Source of the DNA: JANQIV01 sp050117315
GTDB lineage: Bacteria > Bacteroidota > Ignavibacteria > Ignavibacteriales > Melioribacteraceae
NCBI GenBank assembly: GCA_050117315.1
Contig: JASFMY010000043.1
Span: 1 to 44,618, forward strand
DNA: 44,618 bases
Reading direction: 5' to 3'
Under the pieces are notes generated by a model, which saw only the letters and a list, made by a program, of their open reading frames with translations, ran no database searches and was not told the origin of the DNA. The position numbers were made by a program, and so were the translations under genes. Positions 16,575-24,680 of this stretch are shown in pieces (the stretch's first letter is position 1; each line of letters starts with the position of its first letter).

Positions 16575-18107
16575 ATGGAATTCTTAAAACAACTTGGAAT
16601 AAAAGGAAAAAATTACGGCGCGTCAACAGGATTAAAATGGTACGGTACAGCAAAAGGTGAAGAACTAAAAGTGTATTCGCCTATCAACGGGAAATATATT
16701 GCAAGTGTATACCAGGCGAATGAGAAAGATTATGAAAGAGTTGTTGCAAAAGCTCATGAAGCTTTTTTACAATGGAGAAAAGTTCCGGCTCCAAAAAGAG
16801 GAGAAATTGTTAGAGTCATTGGACATGAATTAAGAAAATACAAAGAACCGCTTGGAAAATTAGTTACTTACGAAATGGGTAAATCAATCCAGGAAGGTTT
16901 AGGCGAAGTTCAGGAAATGATTGACATTTGTGATTTTGCGGTTGGCCAGTCGCGCCAGCTTTACGGTTTTACAATGCACTCGGAAAGGCCTTTGCACAGA
17001 ATGTACGATCAATATCACCCGCTGGGAGTAGTTGGGATAATCTCTGCATTCAACTTCCCGGTTGCAGTCTGGTCTTGGAACGCTATGATAGCCGCTGTTT
17101 GCGGCGATTCAAATTTATGGAAACCCTCGTCAAAAGTTCCTTTAACCGCCATTGCAGTTCAAAACATTTTAGCCGGGGTAATAAAACAATATAAACTGCC
17201 GGAAGGTTTATTTTCATTAGTTATAGGCAGAGGCAAAACAGTCGGCGAAAGAATGCTGAATGATGAACGGGTTCCTTTAGTTTCAATCACAGGTTCCACA
17301 GCAGTCGGCAGGCATGCTGCTGAAGTAATTGCAAAAAGATTCGGGAAATACATTCTTGAACTTGGAGGAAATAACGCAATAATTTTAACTCCTGACGCTG
17401 ATCTTAAAATGGCAATCCCTGCAATAGTTTTTGGTGCTGTCGGTACTGCGGGTCAAAGATGTACATCGACAAGACGTTTAATAATCCACGAGTCGATATA
17501 TGATAAAGTAAAACAGACTTTGGTTAAAGCATACAAAACTGTAAAAATCGGCGACCCGATGAAACAGAAAAATCACATGGGTCCATTAATTGATAAAGGC
17601 GCTGTGGAAGATTTTAAAGCTGCTTTGGAAAAAGTAAAAGAAGAAGGCGGTAAAATTCTTATCGGTGGGAAAGTACTATCCGGTAAGGGATACGGAAGCG
17701 GCTGTTATGTTGAACCGGCTATAGTTGAAGCAGAAAATCATTATGAAATTGTGCAGGAAGAAACATTCGCACCGATTTTATATTTAATAAAATATAAAGG
17801 CGAAGTTGCCAACGCTATTGAAATTCACAACGATGTTGTGCAAGGATTGTCTTCTGCAATTTTTACAACAAATATGAGAGAAGCGGAAACATTCTTATCA
17901 CATTGGGGCTCGGACTGCGGTATTGCAAATGTAAATATAGGAACATCAGGCGCTGAAATTGGCGGCGCTTTCGGCGGTGAAAAGGAAACCGGCGGAGGAC
18001 GTGAATCGGGTTCGGATGCATGGAAAGCTTACATGAGAAGACAGACAAATACATTAAATTGGAGCACTGAGCTGCCGTTGGCTCAAGGCATTAAATTTGA
18101 TATATAA
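16575..18107 (+). CDS. Alpha-aminoadipate semialdehyde dehydrogenase (ALDH7/antiquitin type)
   Basis: A 510-residue NAD(P)-dependent aldehyde dehydrogenase. The stretch HPLGVVGIISAFNFPVAVWS with WNAMIAAVCGDSNLWKPS is characteristic of ALDH7A1/antiquitin. The general base is the Glu in LELGGNN and the nucleophile the Cys in GTAGQRCTSTRR. It should oxidise 2-aminoadipate-6-semialdehyde to 2-aminoadipate, the step after saccharopine dehydrogenase. Its neighbours downstream are the two earlier enzymes of that route, which supports the substrate. GAGAGG before the ATG is the likely ribosome binding site. Confidence 0.92.
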   Translation: MEFLKQLGIKGKNYGASTGLKWYGTAKGEELKVYSPINGKYIASVYQANEKDYERVVAKAHEAFLQWRKVPAPKRGEIVRVIGHELRKYKEPLGKLVTYEMGKSIQEGLGEVQEMIDICDFAVGQSRQLYGFTMHSERPLHRMYDQYHPLGVVGIISAFNFPVAVWSWNAMIAAVCGDSNLWKPSSKVPLTAIAVQNILAGVIKQYKLPEGLFSLVIGRGKTVGERMLNDERVPLVSITGSTAVGRHAAEVIAKRFGKYILELGGNNAIILTPDADLKMAIPAIVFGAVGTAGQRCTSTRRLIIHESIYDKVKQTLVKAYKTVKIGDPMKQKNHMGPLIDKGAVEDFKAALEKVKEEGGKILIGGKVLSGKGYGSGCYVEPAIVEAENHYEIVQEETFAPILYLIKYKGEVANAIEIHNDVVQGLSSAIFTTNMREAETFLSHWGSDCGIANVNIGTSGAEIGGAFGGEKETGGGRESGSDAWKAYMRRQTNTLNWSTELPLAQGIKFDI

Positions 18108-18126
18108 GAGTAATTGGCATTTCGAA

Positions 18127-18147
18127 ACCCCCGACATTGTCGGGGGT
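18127..18147. repeat. GC-rich hairpin between the aldehyde dehydrogenase and LKR genes
   Basis: ACCCCCGACA-T-TGTCGGGGGT is a perfect 10-bp inverted repeat 19 bases after the dehydrogenase stop. No T-tract follows, so it is a poor intrinsic terminator. It may be an RNA-stabilising or attenuating hairpin, or a REP-type unit; CCCCCGACA hairpins recur in genomes of this group. Confidence 0.6.
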
Positions 18148-18194
18148 GAGAAATCTTATAGTTGCAATGAGAAAAATTCATTCACGAAGTAACT

Positions 18195-19481
18195 ATGAAA
18201 AGAATAATCGGCGTAAGAAAAGAAGATAAAAACATTTGGGAAAGAAGAGTCCCGATAATTCCGGAACATGTCAAAAAGTTAAAAGAAGAATTTGGAATTC
18301 AGACGGTTGTTGAACCTTTTGAAAGAAGAGCTTTTTCGCACGAAGAATACGTTGAAGCTGGAGCTGAAATAAATTCAGATTTAAGTAAATGTCCCGTTAT
18401 TTTTGCCGTGAAAGAAATACCTGCAAAACTTTTAATGGCTGATAAAACTTATATCTATTTTTCGCATACCATTAAAGGTCAGGATTATAACATGGGTATG
18501 CTGAAAAGATTAATGGATTTGAAATGCACTTTAATTGATTATGAAATAATAACAGATGAAAAAGGAAGAAGGCTTGTTTTCTTTGGCAAATATGCCGGCC
18601 TGGCAGGAATGGTTGATGCGCTTTATGGTTTCGGACAAAGGCTAAAATCCCTTGGATACAAAACACCTTTTCTAAAAGTTAAGCAGGCTTATCAATATAA
18701 AGATATCTCGGATGCAAAAGAAGAGATCAAAAAAGTCGGAGAAGAAATAAAAGAGAAAGGCTTGCCTGATAATTTCGCCCCGTACATTTTCGGGTTCGCC
18801 GGATACGGTAATGTGTCAAAAGGCGCACAGGAAATTTTTGATCTTCTCCCGTTTGAAGAAATTACTCCCGGATATTTGAACAGTACTTTGTTCCCTAAAA
18901 CAAATTTATTGTACAAGACTGTGTTTCAAGAAAAAGATTTGGCTGAGCCTATCAATATTAACAATTTATTTGACCTTCAAGATTATTACCAGCACCCGGA
19001 AAAGTACAAATCAAAGTTTGAAAATTATCTAAAGAAAATAGATGTATTAATAAACTGTATTTACTGGACCGAAAAATATCCGAGGTTGGTTACAAAAGAA
19101 TTCCTTCAAAAGGAAGAATATAAACTGAAAGTTATTTGTGACATAAGCTGTGATATTAACGGCTCGGTTGAAATTACTTACAAAGCGACGAAACCCGACA
19201 ATCCTGCATTTATTTATAACCCTCAAAATGATAATTACACCGACGGTTTTGAAGGTGAAGGAATAGTAAACATTACTGTTGACAACTTACCGGCCGAATT
19301 GCCCGTTGATTCCTCTGTTGAATTCAGCAACTCGTTATTCTCGTTTGTAAACGGAATTGTAGAAGCTGATTTGTCAAAACCTTTTGACGAAGCCGGATAT
19401 CCACCGGAAATTAAAAGAGCAGTAATTTTATATAAAGGAAAATTAACACCCAAGTACGAATACATAAAGGAATTTATGTAA
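18195..19481 (+). CDS. Lysine-ketoglutarate reductase (saccharopine-forming)
   Basis: A 428-residue protein matching the N-terminal LKR half of the eukaryotic bifunctional AASS enzyme. It begins like the AlaDH/PNT family (IIGVRKEDKNIWERRVPIIP), has FGKYAGLAGMVDALYGFGQR, then a Rossmann segment (IFGFAGYGNVSKGAQEI) near residue 195, and CDISCDINGSVEITYKAT. It should condense lysine and 2-oxoglutarate to saccharopine using NAD(P)H. Unlike the animal enzyme the LKR and SDH activities are on separate polypeptides here, with the SDH gene 60 bases downstream. Confidence 0.9.
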   Translation: MKRIIGVRKEDKNIWERRVPIIPEHVKKLKEEFGIQTVVEPFERRAFSHEEYVEAGAEINSDLSKCPVIFAVKEIPAKLLMADKTYIYFSHTIKGQDYNMGMLKRLMDLKCTLIDYEIITDEKGRRLVFFGKYAGLAGMVDALYGFGQRLKSLGYKTPFLKVKQAYQYKDISDAKEEIKKVGEEIKEKGLPDNFAPYIFGFAGYGNVSKGAQEIFDLLPFEEITPGYLNSTLFPKTNLLYKTVFQEKDLAEPININNLFDLQDYYQHPEKYKSKFENYLKKIDVLINCIYWTEKYPRLVTKEFLQKEEYKLKVICDISCDINGSVEITYKATKPDNPAFIYNPQNDNYTDGFEGEGIVNITVDNLPAELPVDSSVEFSNSLFSFVNGIVEADLSKPFDEAGYPPEIKRAVILYKGKLTPKYEYIKEFM

Positions 19482-19541
19482 AGTATTTGCCCTTGAATGA
19501 GTAATTAAAAAAATATTTCCAAACTATCTAAGGAAATTGAA

Positions 19542-20870
19542 ATGAAAAAAGTTCTCGTTCTCGGAGCCGGACTTGTTACAAAACCGCTTGTAAGATACCT
19601 GTTAAATCAGCCGGATATTGAGTTATTAGTTGCCAGCAGAACAGTAAGCAAAGCGGATGCTTTGATTGACGGTCACCCGAAAGGTAAAACACTTGAATTG
19701 AATGTTAAAGACGGAAACAAACTGGAAGAAGTTGTAAAAGATGCAGATGTTGCGATAAGCCTTTTGCCCTATACCTATCACGTAACGGTCGCAGAGTTTT
19801 GTTTGAAACACAATACCCAAATGGTTACAACCTCGTACGTCAGCCCGGCTATGAAAGCTCTAGATAAAGAAGCAAAAGAAAAAAGAATTTTACTTTTAAA
19901 TGAAATTGGATTGGACCCGGGCATTGACCACATGTCTGCAATGAAAATAATTCACGAAGTTGAAAAGAAAGACGGAAAGATAAAGTCGTTTGAATCTGTC
20001 TGCGGGGGACTTCCGGCGCCGGAAGCAAACGATAACCCGTTCGGGTATAAATTTTCATGGAGCCCGCGGGGTGTTGTAATGGCGGGAAGAAATTCCGCTC
20101 ACTACTTAAAAGACGGCAAAGATATTAGAATTGACGGCAAAGATTTATTTAAGAACCATTGGCAGAAAAATGTTGAATCGCTCGGTGTAATGGAAGTTTA
20201 CCCGAACCGGGATTCAATGATCTATAAAGATTTATACGGGCTAGATGATGCAAAAACTATTTTCAGGGGAACCTTCAGGAATAACGGCTGGAGCGATACA
20301 TTATTGAAAATAGCAAACCTAGGGTTTTTAGATGACACGGAAAGGGAAGAACTAACAAATAAAACATTTGCCGAAGTTACGGCTTCATTAATAGGTTTGG
20401 AAACTACAGAAAATTTGAAAGCTAAACTAGTAGCTAAACTTGATATTGATACTAATTCTGAAATAATGCAAAGACTGGAATGGCTTGGACTACTCGGTGA
20501 TGAAAAAGTTAGTGCAAATCCACCGAGTTATATTGACATTTTGGCTAACAGGATGCTTGAAAAGATGCCCTATAAAAAAGGCGAAAGAGATATGATACTG
20601 CTGCAGCATGATTTTATTGCGGAATACCCGGACGGTAAAACAGAACACATCTGTTCATTGTTGATTGATTACGGTATTCCCAATGGCGACAGCTCAATGT
20701 CACGAACAGTCAGTCTGCCTGCTGCTATAGCAACTAAACTAATAATTGAAGAAAAAATTAATTTAACCGGGGTTTATATTCCAAATATGCCTGAAATTTA
20801 TGAACCTGTTCTTAAAGAATTGGAAAGTATGGGAATTAAATTTAAGGATACTGTGAGACAATTAAATTAG
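19542..20870 (+). CDS. Saccharopine dehydrogenase (glutamate-forming)
   Basis: A 442-residue saccharopine dehydrogenase/reductase. The N-terminal Rossmann fold starts VLVLGAGLVTKPLVRYLL. ISLLPYTYHVTVAEFC, TTSYVSPAMKALD, LLNEIGLDPGIDHMSA and CGGLPAPEANDNPFGYKFSW are hallmarks of the SDH domain of AASS and yeast Lys9. With LKR upstream it should split saccharopine into glutamate and 2-aminoadipate semialdehyde, the substrate of the dehydrogenase at 16575. No lysine-biosynthesis genes (aminoadipate route) are nearby, so degradation is the likely direction. A hairpin follows at 20881. Confidence 0.94.
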   Translation: MKKVLVLGAGLVTKPLVRYLLNQPDIELLVASRTVSKADALIDGHPKGKTLELNVKDGNKLEEVVKDADVAISLLPYTYHVTVAEFCLKHNTQMVTTSYVSPAMKALDKEAKEKRILLLNEIGLDPGIDHMSAMKIIHEVEKKDGKIKSFESVCGGLPAPEANDNPFGYKFSWSPRGVVMAGRNSAHYLKDGKDIRIDGKDLFKNHWQKNVESLGVMEVYPNRDSMIYKDLYGLDDAKTIFRGTFRNNGWSDTLLKIANLGFLDDTEREELTNKTFAEVTASLIGLETTENLKAKLVAKLDIDTNSEIMQRLEWLGLLGDEKVSANPPSYIDILANRMLEKMPYKKGERDMILLQHDFIAEYPDGKTEHICSLLIDYGIPNGDSSMSRTVSLPAAIATKLIIEEKINLTGVYIPNMPEIYEPVLKELESMGIKFKDTVRQLN

Positions 20871-20880
20871 AATTTCCTAG

Positions 20881-20902
20881 ATTTCTGTTGCATAACAGAA
20901 AT
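20881..20902. terminator. Hairpin after the lysine operon
   Basis: ATTTCTGTT-GCAT-AACAGAAAT is a perfect 9-bp stem with a 4-base loop, 10 bases after the saccharopine dehydrogenase stop. Neither side has a long T-tract, so termination would be weak. Its position suggests a 3' boundary of the operon. Confidence 0.5.
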
Positions 20903-20904
20903 AT

Positions 20905-20981
20905 GATGGCAGAATAATTGCGTGATCAACAAGTGTTACGATCTTTTCACCAAGAATGTCGTCAACTTTCGGAGAGACAAC
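20905..20981 (-). pseudogene. Fragment of a T9SS sorting domain downstream of GH51
   Basis: On the minus strand this stretch reads VVSPKVDDILGEKIVTLVD, clearly derived from the T9SS type A domain core (VSLKVYDILGNEVATLVN). Immediately before it lies a hairpin repeat (CCCCTCT...AGAGGGG, 21001-21025) and GGGTATGAGGTT. A comparable G-rich repeat precedes the same core in the relic at 22894-23391. It lies about 70 bases beyond the GH51 stop codon on the same strand, so the enzyme may once have carried this tail. Confidence 0.6.
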
Positions 20982-21053
20982 AACCTCATACCCAGTCTCT
21001 CCCCTCTACATGCAAAGAAGAGGGGATTTGTCTTAAGAAATTATTGGCGCTTT

Positions 21054-22607
21054 CTACTCTTCGCAAGCAATACTAACAACCGATTTAGCAGGCATTTTAA
21101 TTTTTAAAATATTCGAATCACTTTCAAAGTCATCAAAAGATTTCATCCTTACTACTTCTTTATTTTCAAAAGTATTATGTGATTGAATAGTTTCTGCAGT
21201 AATTACCTTTCCGGAAAAGGTTGAGAATTCATTGCCGCGAAAATCTAAAGTAATTTCGATTGAATTACTAGGGTCAACATTAACAAGAGTAATATTAACA
21301 TTCCCGCCTTTGTCTTTTGAAGCTGAAGCATTAACGGCGGGCACCTTTTTATCACCGGCTATATAATCAGGGGATGAAAGGTATAGGGGGATAAGTTCAG
21401 CGTCGTGGTGAACTCTAAACATATCAAAAACATGATAAGTTGGAGTAAGCAGCATATCATCATCTTTAGTTAAAATTAATGACTGTAGTACATTAATTAT
21501 CTGTGCAATGTTTGCCATTTTAATTCTATGGCAATATCTGTTAAAAATATTTAGACTCGTTGCAGCAGTAATTGCATCACGAAGTGTATTCTGCTGATAA
21601 AGAAAGCCCGGGTTTGTTCCAGGTTCTACTTCAAACCAGTTGCCCCATTCGTCAACAATCAAAGCTACTCTATTATCCGGGTCATATTTATCCATAATGT
21701 TTATATAACTTTTAATTTGATGTTCAATTCCCAGGCAGCTATTAATTGTTTTGAAATATTCATTTTCATCAAATTCAGTTGCCGAACCTTTATATTGCCA
21801 GTTATGTGTAATAGTATAATAATGAAGCGCAATACCTTGCATTAAATTAGGTCCAACATTTTTCATAACTGTCTCAACCCATTCAAAATCGCCCGGTACA
21901 CCACCGCTGGCTACTTTGAAGAGTTTGTTATTGCCATAGTTACGGCAGTAAGTAGCATATCGTTTATATTGATCTGCATAAAATTGCTCAGACATATTTC
22001 CGCCGCAACCCCAATTTTCGTTTCCTACAGCCCAGAATTCAACTTTCCAGGGTTTTGCTCTTCCATTCTGTTTTCTTAAATTACTCATAGGGCTCTCGCC
22101 GTCGAATGTTAAATACTCAACCCATTCAGACATTTCCTCTACAGTCCCGCTACCAACATTTCCGCAAAAGTAAGGTTCTGTTCCAACGAGTTCACAAAAA
22201 TCCATAAATTCGTGTGTGCCGAAACTGTTGTCTTCAACAACTCCGCCCCAATGAGTGTTTATCATTTTAGGTCTTTTCGCTTTTGGACCAATTCCATCCA
22301 TCCAGTGATATTCATCTGCAAAACAGCCGCCAGGCCAGCGAACGTTTGGGATCTCAATTTTTTTCAATGCTTCAAGCACGTCGTTTCTAATCCCCTTTGT
22401 ATTGGGAATTTCGGAATCTTCACCAACCCAGATTCCTCCGTAAATACAGCGACCGAGGTGTTCCGAAAAATGTCCGTAAATATGTTTACTTATTACATCG
22501 CCGGTTTGATCAGCATTAACTATTATTGTTGCTTTTTGCTGTGAAAAAATACTAACGCTGCATAAAATAAAAAACGCTAGCAGTAGGATTGAATTCTTAT
22601 TTTTCAT
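21054..22607 (-). CDS. Secreted GH51 alpha-L-arabinofuranosidase
   Basis: A 517-residue glycoside hydrolase family 51 enzyme. The signal peptide ends near SIFSQ. The catalytic barrel shows IYGHFSEHLGRCIYGGIWV, NVRWPGGCFADEYHW, the acid/base Glu in VGNENWG (about residue 197) and the nucleophile Glu in VDEWGNWFEV (about 320). A C-terminal beta domain follows (TLVNVDPSNSIEIT). It should release arabinofuranose from arabinan or arabinoxylan outside the cytoplasm. No transporter or other glycosidase is adjacent. The mature enzyme ends after SIACEE without a sorting tail, but a T9SS tail remnant lies just downstream. Confidence 0.93.
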   Translation of the reverse strand: MKNKNSILLLAFFILCSVSIFSQQKATIIVNADQTGDVISKHIYGHFSEHLGRCIYGGIWVGEDSEIPNTKGIRNDVLEALKKIEIPNVRWPGGCFADEYHWMDGIGPKAKRPKMINTHWGGVVEDNSFGTHEFMDFCELVGTEPYFCGNVGSGTVEEMSEWVEYLTFDGESPMSNLRKQNGRAKPWKVEFWAVGNENWGCGGNMSEQFYADQYKRYATYCRNYGNNKLFKVASGGVPGDFEWVETVMKNVGPNLMQGIALHYYTITHNWQYKGSATEFDENEYFKTINSCLGIEHQIKSYINIMDKYDPDNRVALIVDEWGNWFEVEPGTNPGFLYQQNTLRDAITAATSLNIFNRYCHRIKMANIAQIINVLQSLILTKDDDMLLTPTYHVFDMFRVHHDAELIPLYLSSPDYIAGDKKVPAVNASASKDKGGNVNITLVNVDPSNSIEITLDFRGNEFSTFSGKVITAETIQSHNTFENKEVVRMKSFDDFESDSNILKIKMPAKSVVSIACEE

Positions 22608-22818
22608 ATCTGATCCGTCTTTATTATGAAAGATTTTATTTTGGATAATGAATATTCAAAAATAATAAAGTGGATGAAAGAATGGTAATTTTTTTGTAAA
22701 GTTTTATTTTCAAAAGAACCAGTAACGCAGATTGGAAATCTGCATTACACGTAAAGTGTCTTTTTTATTTCAGCAAAGTTATTTTCCTTATTTAAGATAA
22801 ACGATAGTGACGATAATT

Positions 22819-22938
22819 TATATACTTGTTGCAAATTGGTTTTGGGATTTTGCCATAAAGTCCTCTCTTTTTAAGAGAGGATTTAGGTGAGTTTTAAATA
22901 AAAACAAAATCCCAAAACCAATTTGGCTTGTATATATA
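22819..22938 (+). repeat. Long palindromic repeat, copy 2
   Basis: The best-preserved copy. Arms GCAAATTGGTTTTGGGATTT (22831 on) and CAAAATCCCAAAACCAATTT (22905 on) are near-perfect inverted repeats. An inner hairpin TCCTCTC-TTTTTAA-GAGAGGA is followed by TTTAGGTGAG. The outer flanks are TATATACTTGTT on the left and GGCTTGTATATATA on the right. Its right arm overwrites the end of a T9SS sorting-domain relic, right after the codons for SSGIYIY. Confidence 0.85.
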
Positions 22939-23391
22939 AATCCCGCTTGAGAGATTACTGCCGTTAAAATTTACTTCATAAATTCTCGGCTGTTTTTGTT
23001 CGTTCACCAGTGTTGCTACTTCGTTGCCGAGGATATCGTAAACTTTGAGAGAAACAAACGACCTCACCCCCGACCCCTCTTCTTGGGAACAATACTGTCC
23101 ACTTAAGACTATATTGTTGTTATATATGAGTCATTCCCGAGTGCCTTTATCGGGAATCTTGCAGCAAAATAGCTCCCGTGTAAACCCATCACGGAATGAC
23201 AATCCTTAAGTTGACAGCATTGGGGAAGGAGAGGGGAGTGTGAATTTTATTGTTGTTGTAGGATTAAACAGATTCGGGTAATTTTGAAATAATTCAAATT
23301 CCGTTAGTAGTGTTTGAGGTTTCATGAATGAAATCTTTGCGGTATTTGAATATTCATACGCTCCGTCAAAGTCAATTTGTTTTAGCCTATA
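22894..23391 (-). pseudogene. Decayed T9SS sorting-domain gene interrupted by repeats
   Basis: Read on the minus strand, the 3' end of a secreted-protein gene is recognisable in two blocks. The first (about 23391 to 23232) gives RLKQIDFDGAYEYSNTAK and then LFQNYPNLFNPTTTIKFTLP. The second (about 23060 to 22936) gives RSFVSLKVYDILGNEVATL and NEQ...YEVNFNGSNLSSGIYIY. Together they make a standard type A sorting domain. Between them sit about 170 bases of inverted repeat with stops. After GIYIY the frame runs into palindromic repeat copy 2 and ends KPNWFWDFVFI-stop. A stop also precedes RLKQ. The rest of the gene is missing. Confidence 0.82.
23062..23245. repeat. Nested inverted-repeat element inside the sorting-domain relic
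   Basis: The outer arms CCCCTCTTCTTGGGAACAAT with ACTGTCCACTTAAG (left) and CTTAAGTTGACAGCATTGG with GAAGGAGAGGGG (right) are imperfect inverted repeats. Inside lies a second palindrome, GTCATTCCCG (23130) to CGGAATGAC (23200), of the widespread GTCATTCC type. The unit fills the loop between TLP and VSLKVYDILG of the sorting domain. Confidence 0.7.
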
Positions 23392-23509
23392 TCACAACTT
23401 TTACTTTCACAATTTCGGCAAATGAGAAAAAGGAGAGAAATAATTATTTATTAACTGAATAAAATTTTTACTATCGTCACTGACCCCCGAATTGCGCATA
23501 GGCGTCAAC

Positions 23510-23620
23510 TTAACCCACGTTGATAGGCAAAATCCTAAGTTGATTCAAAATAATAAGTTATAATTTCTTCGGGGGCAACAAGAACAAATACTTGGTGGCA
23601 AATTTATCAACATGGGTTAA
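23510..23620. repeat. MITE-like element with 16-bp inverted ends
   Basis: TTAACCCACGTTGATA at 23510-23525 and TATCAACATGGGTTAA at 23605-23620 are inverted repeats with one mismatch, enclosing 79 bases without coding potential. It is nested beside the left end of the larger inverted-end block. Confidence 0.7.
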
Positions 23621-23635
23621 CAATGAATGTAATGT

Positions 23636-23700
23636 TTTATAGCTCCGGCATGAAGGGTGTGTTGCATTACTAAAATAAATAATCATAGCCACGATCCCCG
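23636..23700 (+). repeat. REP-like element, AGCTCCGGCAT family, copy 2
   Basis: It reads AGCTCCGGCATGAAGGGTGT and then GTTGCATTAC...ATAGCCACGATC. It is parallel to the copy at 1375 and opposite to that at 23841, so the last two form a head-to-head pair about 150 bases apart. Confidence 0.65.
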
Positions 23701-23840
23701 CCGCTGCGGGCAGGCTTCAGGTCGTGGGCAATAAGTACGCCTGGCAACAAAAACTCTGGGCTTTAGTTCTCTAATATTTGGGCTTCACGGAAGTGATCCC
23801 CGTGTGAAAAGCCCGGATTCTATTCGGTTTCTTTATTTCC

Positions 23841-23915
23841 AACGTGCTGAAGCACGTGGCTATTGAAGCACCTAATTGAATTCTGCAACACACTCTTCAT
23901 GCCGGAGGTTAATAT
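23841..23915 (-). repeat. REP-like element, AGCTCCGGCAT family, copy 3
   Basis: On the minus strand it reads CTCCGGCATGAAGAGTGTGT, TGCAGAATTCAATTAGGTGC and TTCAATAGCCACGTGC. It ends in a CACGTGCTTCAGCACGTT hairpin. It matches the copy at 1375 closely over more than 60 bases. Confidence 0.7.
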
Positions 23916-24542
23916 TACCCTAAAATTCTCGGACTTTAGTCCAAAAAAAAACTAATGATTTGGGCTATCCGAAGGATCCTTTACCGTGAAAGTCCATAGT
24001 TGTGTGTCAATCATCCTTTCCCCAACTTGCCCCGTAGGGATTCATCTTGAAAAAGTTGGGGCTATTGCTAAAAAATAAATATTTCGTATTAAGCTGACGC
24101 CTATGCGAAATGCGGGATTCGACAGATTTTTTATTTTGCAGAAACTTTATTCTTTTCCCTAGACAGCCTCAGTGGTAATCGGTTAAAGGTACGGTGTAAA
24201 TATTCAAAACCATGTATGTATTTCTATAGTAAGTAGTTTGTTAATATAGATTGATATTTTAAAGCTTGACATAAAAGTGAATATTGATTAATTAATAATT
24301 GAAATATTTTTCCTCTTCAGTGATTCAATGACAGAAATAAAGACCTTACGTAAATAAGTTTTCTATTGTTATGCTACGTTGTTTTTGTAGCTATTTGTCT
24401 TTGGTGAAATTTCTACATCCATTTAAACTAAAGCTTGATTGGATAATAGTATCCGGTATGTTTAGTTGAATTTATAATAATTTAAAAATCGTATTGAGAA
24501 TAAACCAAAAGCTAAAATATAATACAAATATAGAGGATAAAA

Positions 24543-24606
24543 ATGAAACGGTTAGTAATAATATACTTGTTACAAATTGGGTTTGGGATTTTACCATAAA
24601 ATCTTC
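24543..24606 (+). pseudogene. Possible signal-peptide start truncated by repeat copy 3
   Basis: GAGGATAAAA precedes an ATG at 24543 that reads MKRLVIIYLLQIGFGILP-stop. A Shine-Dalgarno-like GAGG, a Lys-Arg start and a hydrophobic run look like the first codons of an exported protein. The frame enters palindromic repeat copy 3 at about codon 7 and stops inside it. Either a repeat broke the gene, or the resemblance is chance in an AT-rich sequence. Confidence 0.35.
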
Positions 24607-24680
24607 TCTTTTTAAGAGAGGATTTAGGTGAGTTCGAAATAAAGACAAAATCCCAAAACCAATTTGGCTTGTGTATATAT
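24561..24680 (+). repeat. Long palindromic repeat, copy 3
   Basis: It has the same layout as copy 2: outer flank ATATACTTGTTACAAATTGG, inner hairpin CTTCTC-TTTTTAA-GAGAGGATTTAGGTGAG, right arm ACAAAATCCCAAAACCAATT and outer flank GGCTTGTGTATATAT. It is more diverged than copy 2 in the left arm (GGGTTTGGG, TTACCATAAAAT). Confidence 0.82.

Larger units (their letters stand above)
23486..24118. mobile_element. Block with inverted ends, possible dead element
   Basis: The left end CCGAATTGCGCATAGGCGTC plus AACTTAA (23486-23512) matches, inverted, the right end TTAAGCTGACGCCTATGCG with AAATGCGGG (24091-24118). Between them are other short repeats and no frame encoding a transposase. A related end sequence occurs alone near 973-1000 (TTAAGCTGACGCTTTATG). 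This may be the shell of a decayed element or just two copies of one repeat facing each other. Confidence 0.45.
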
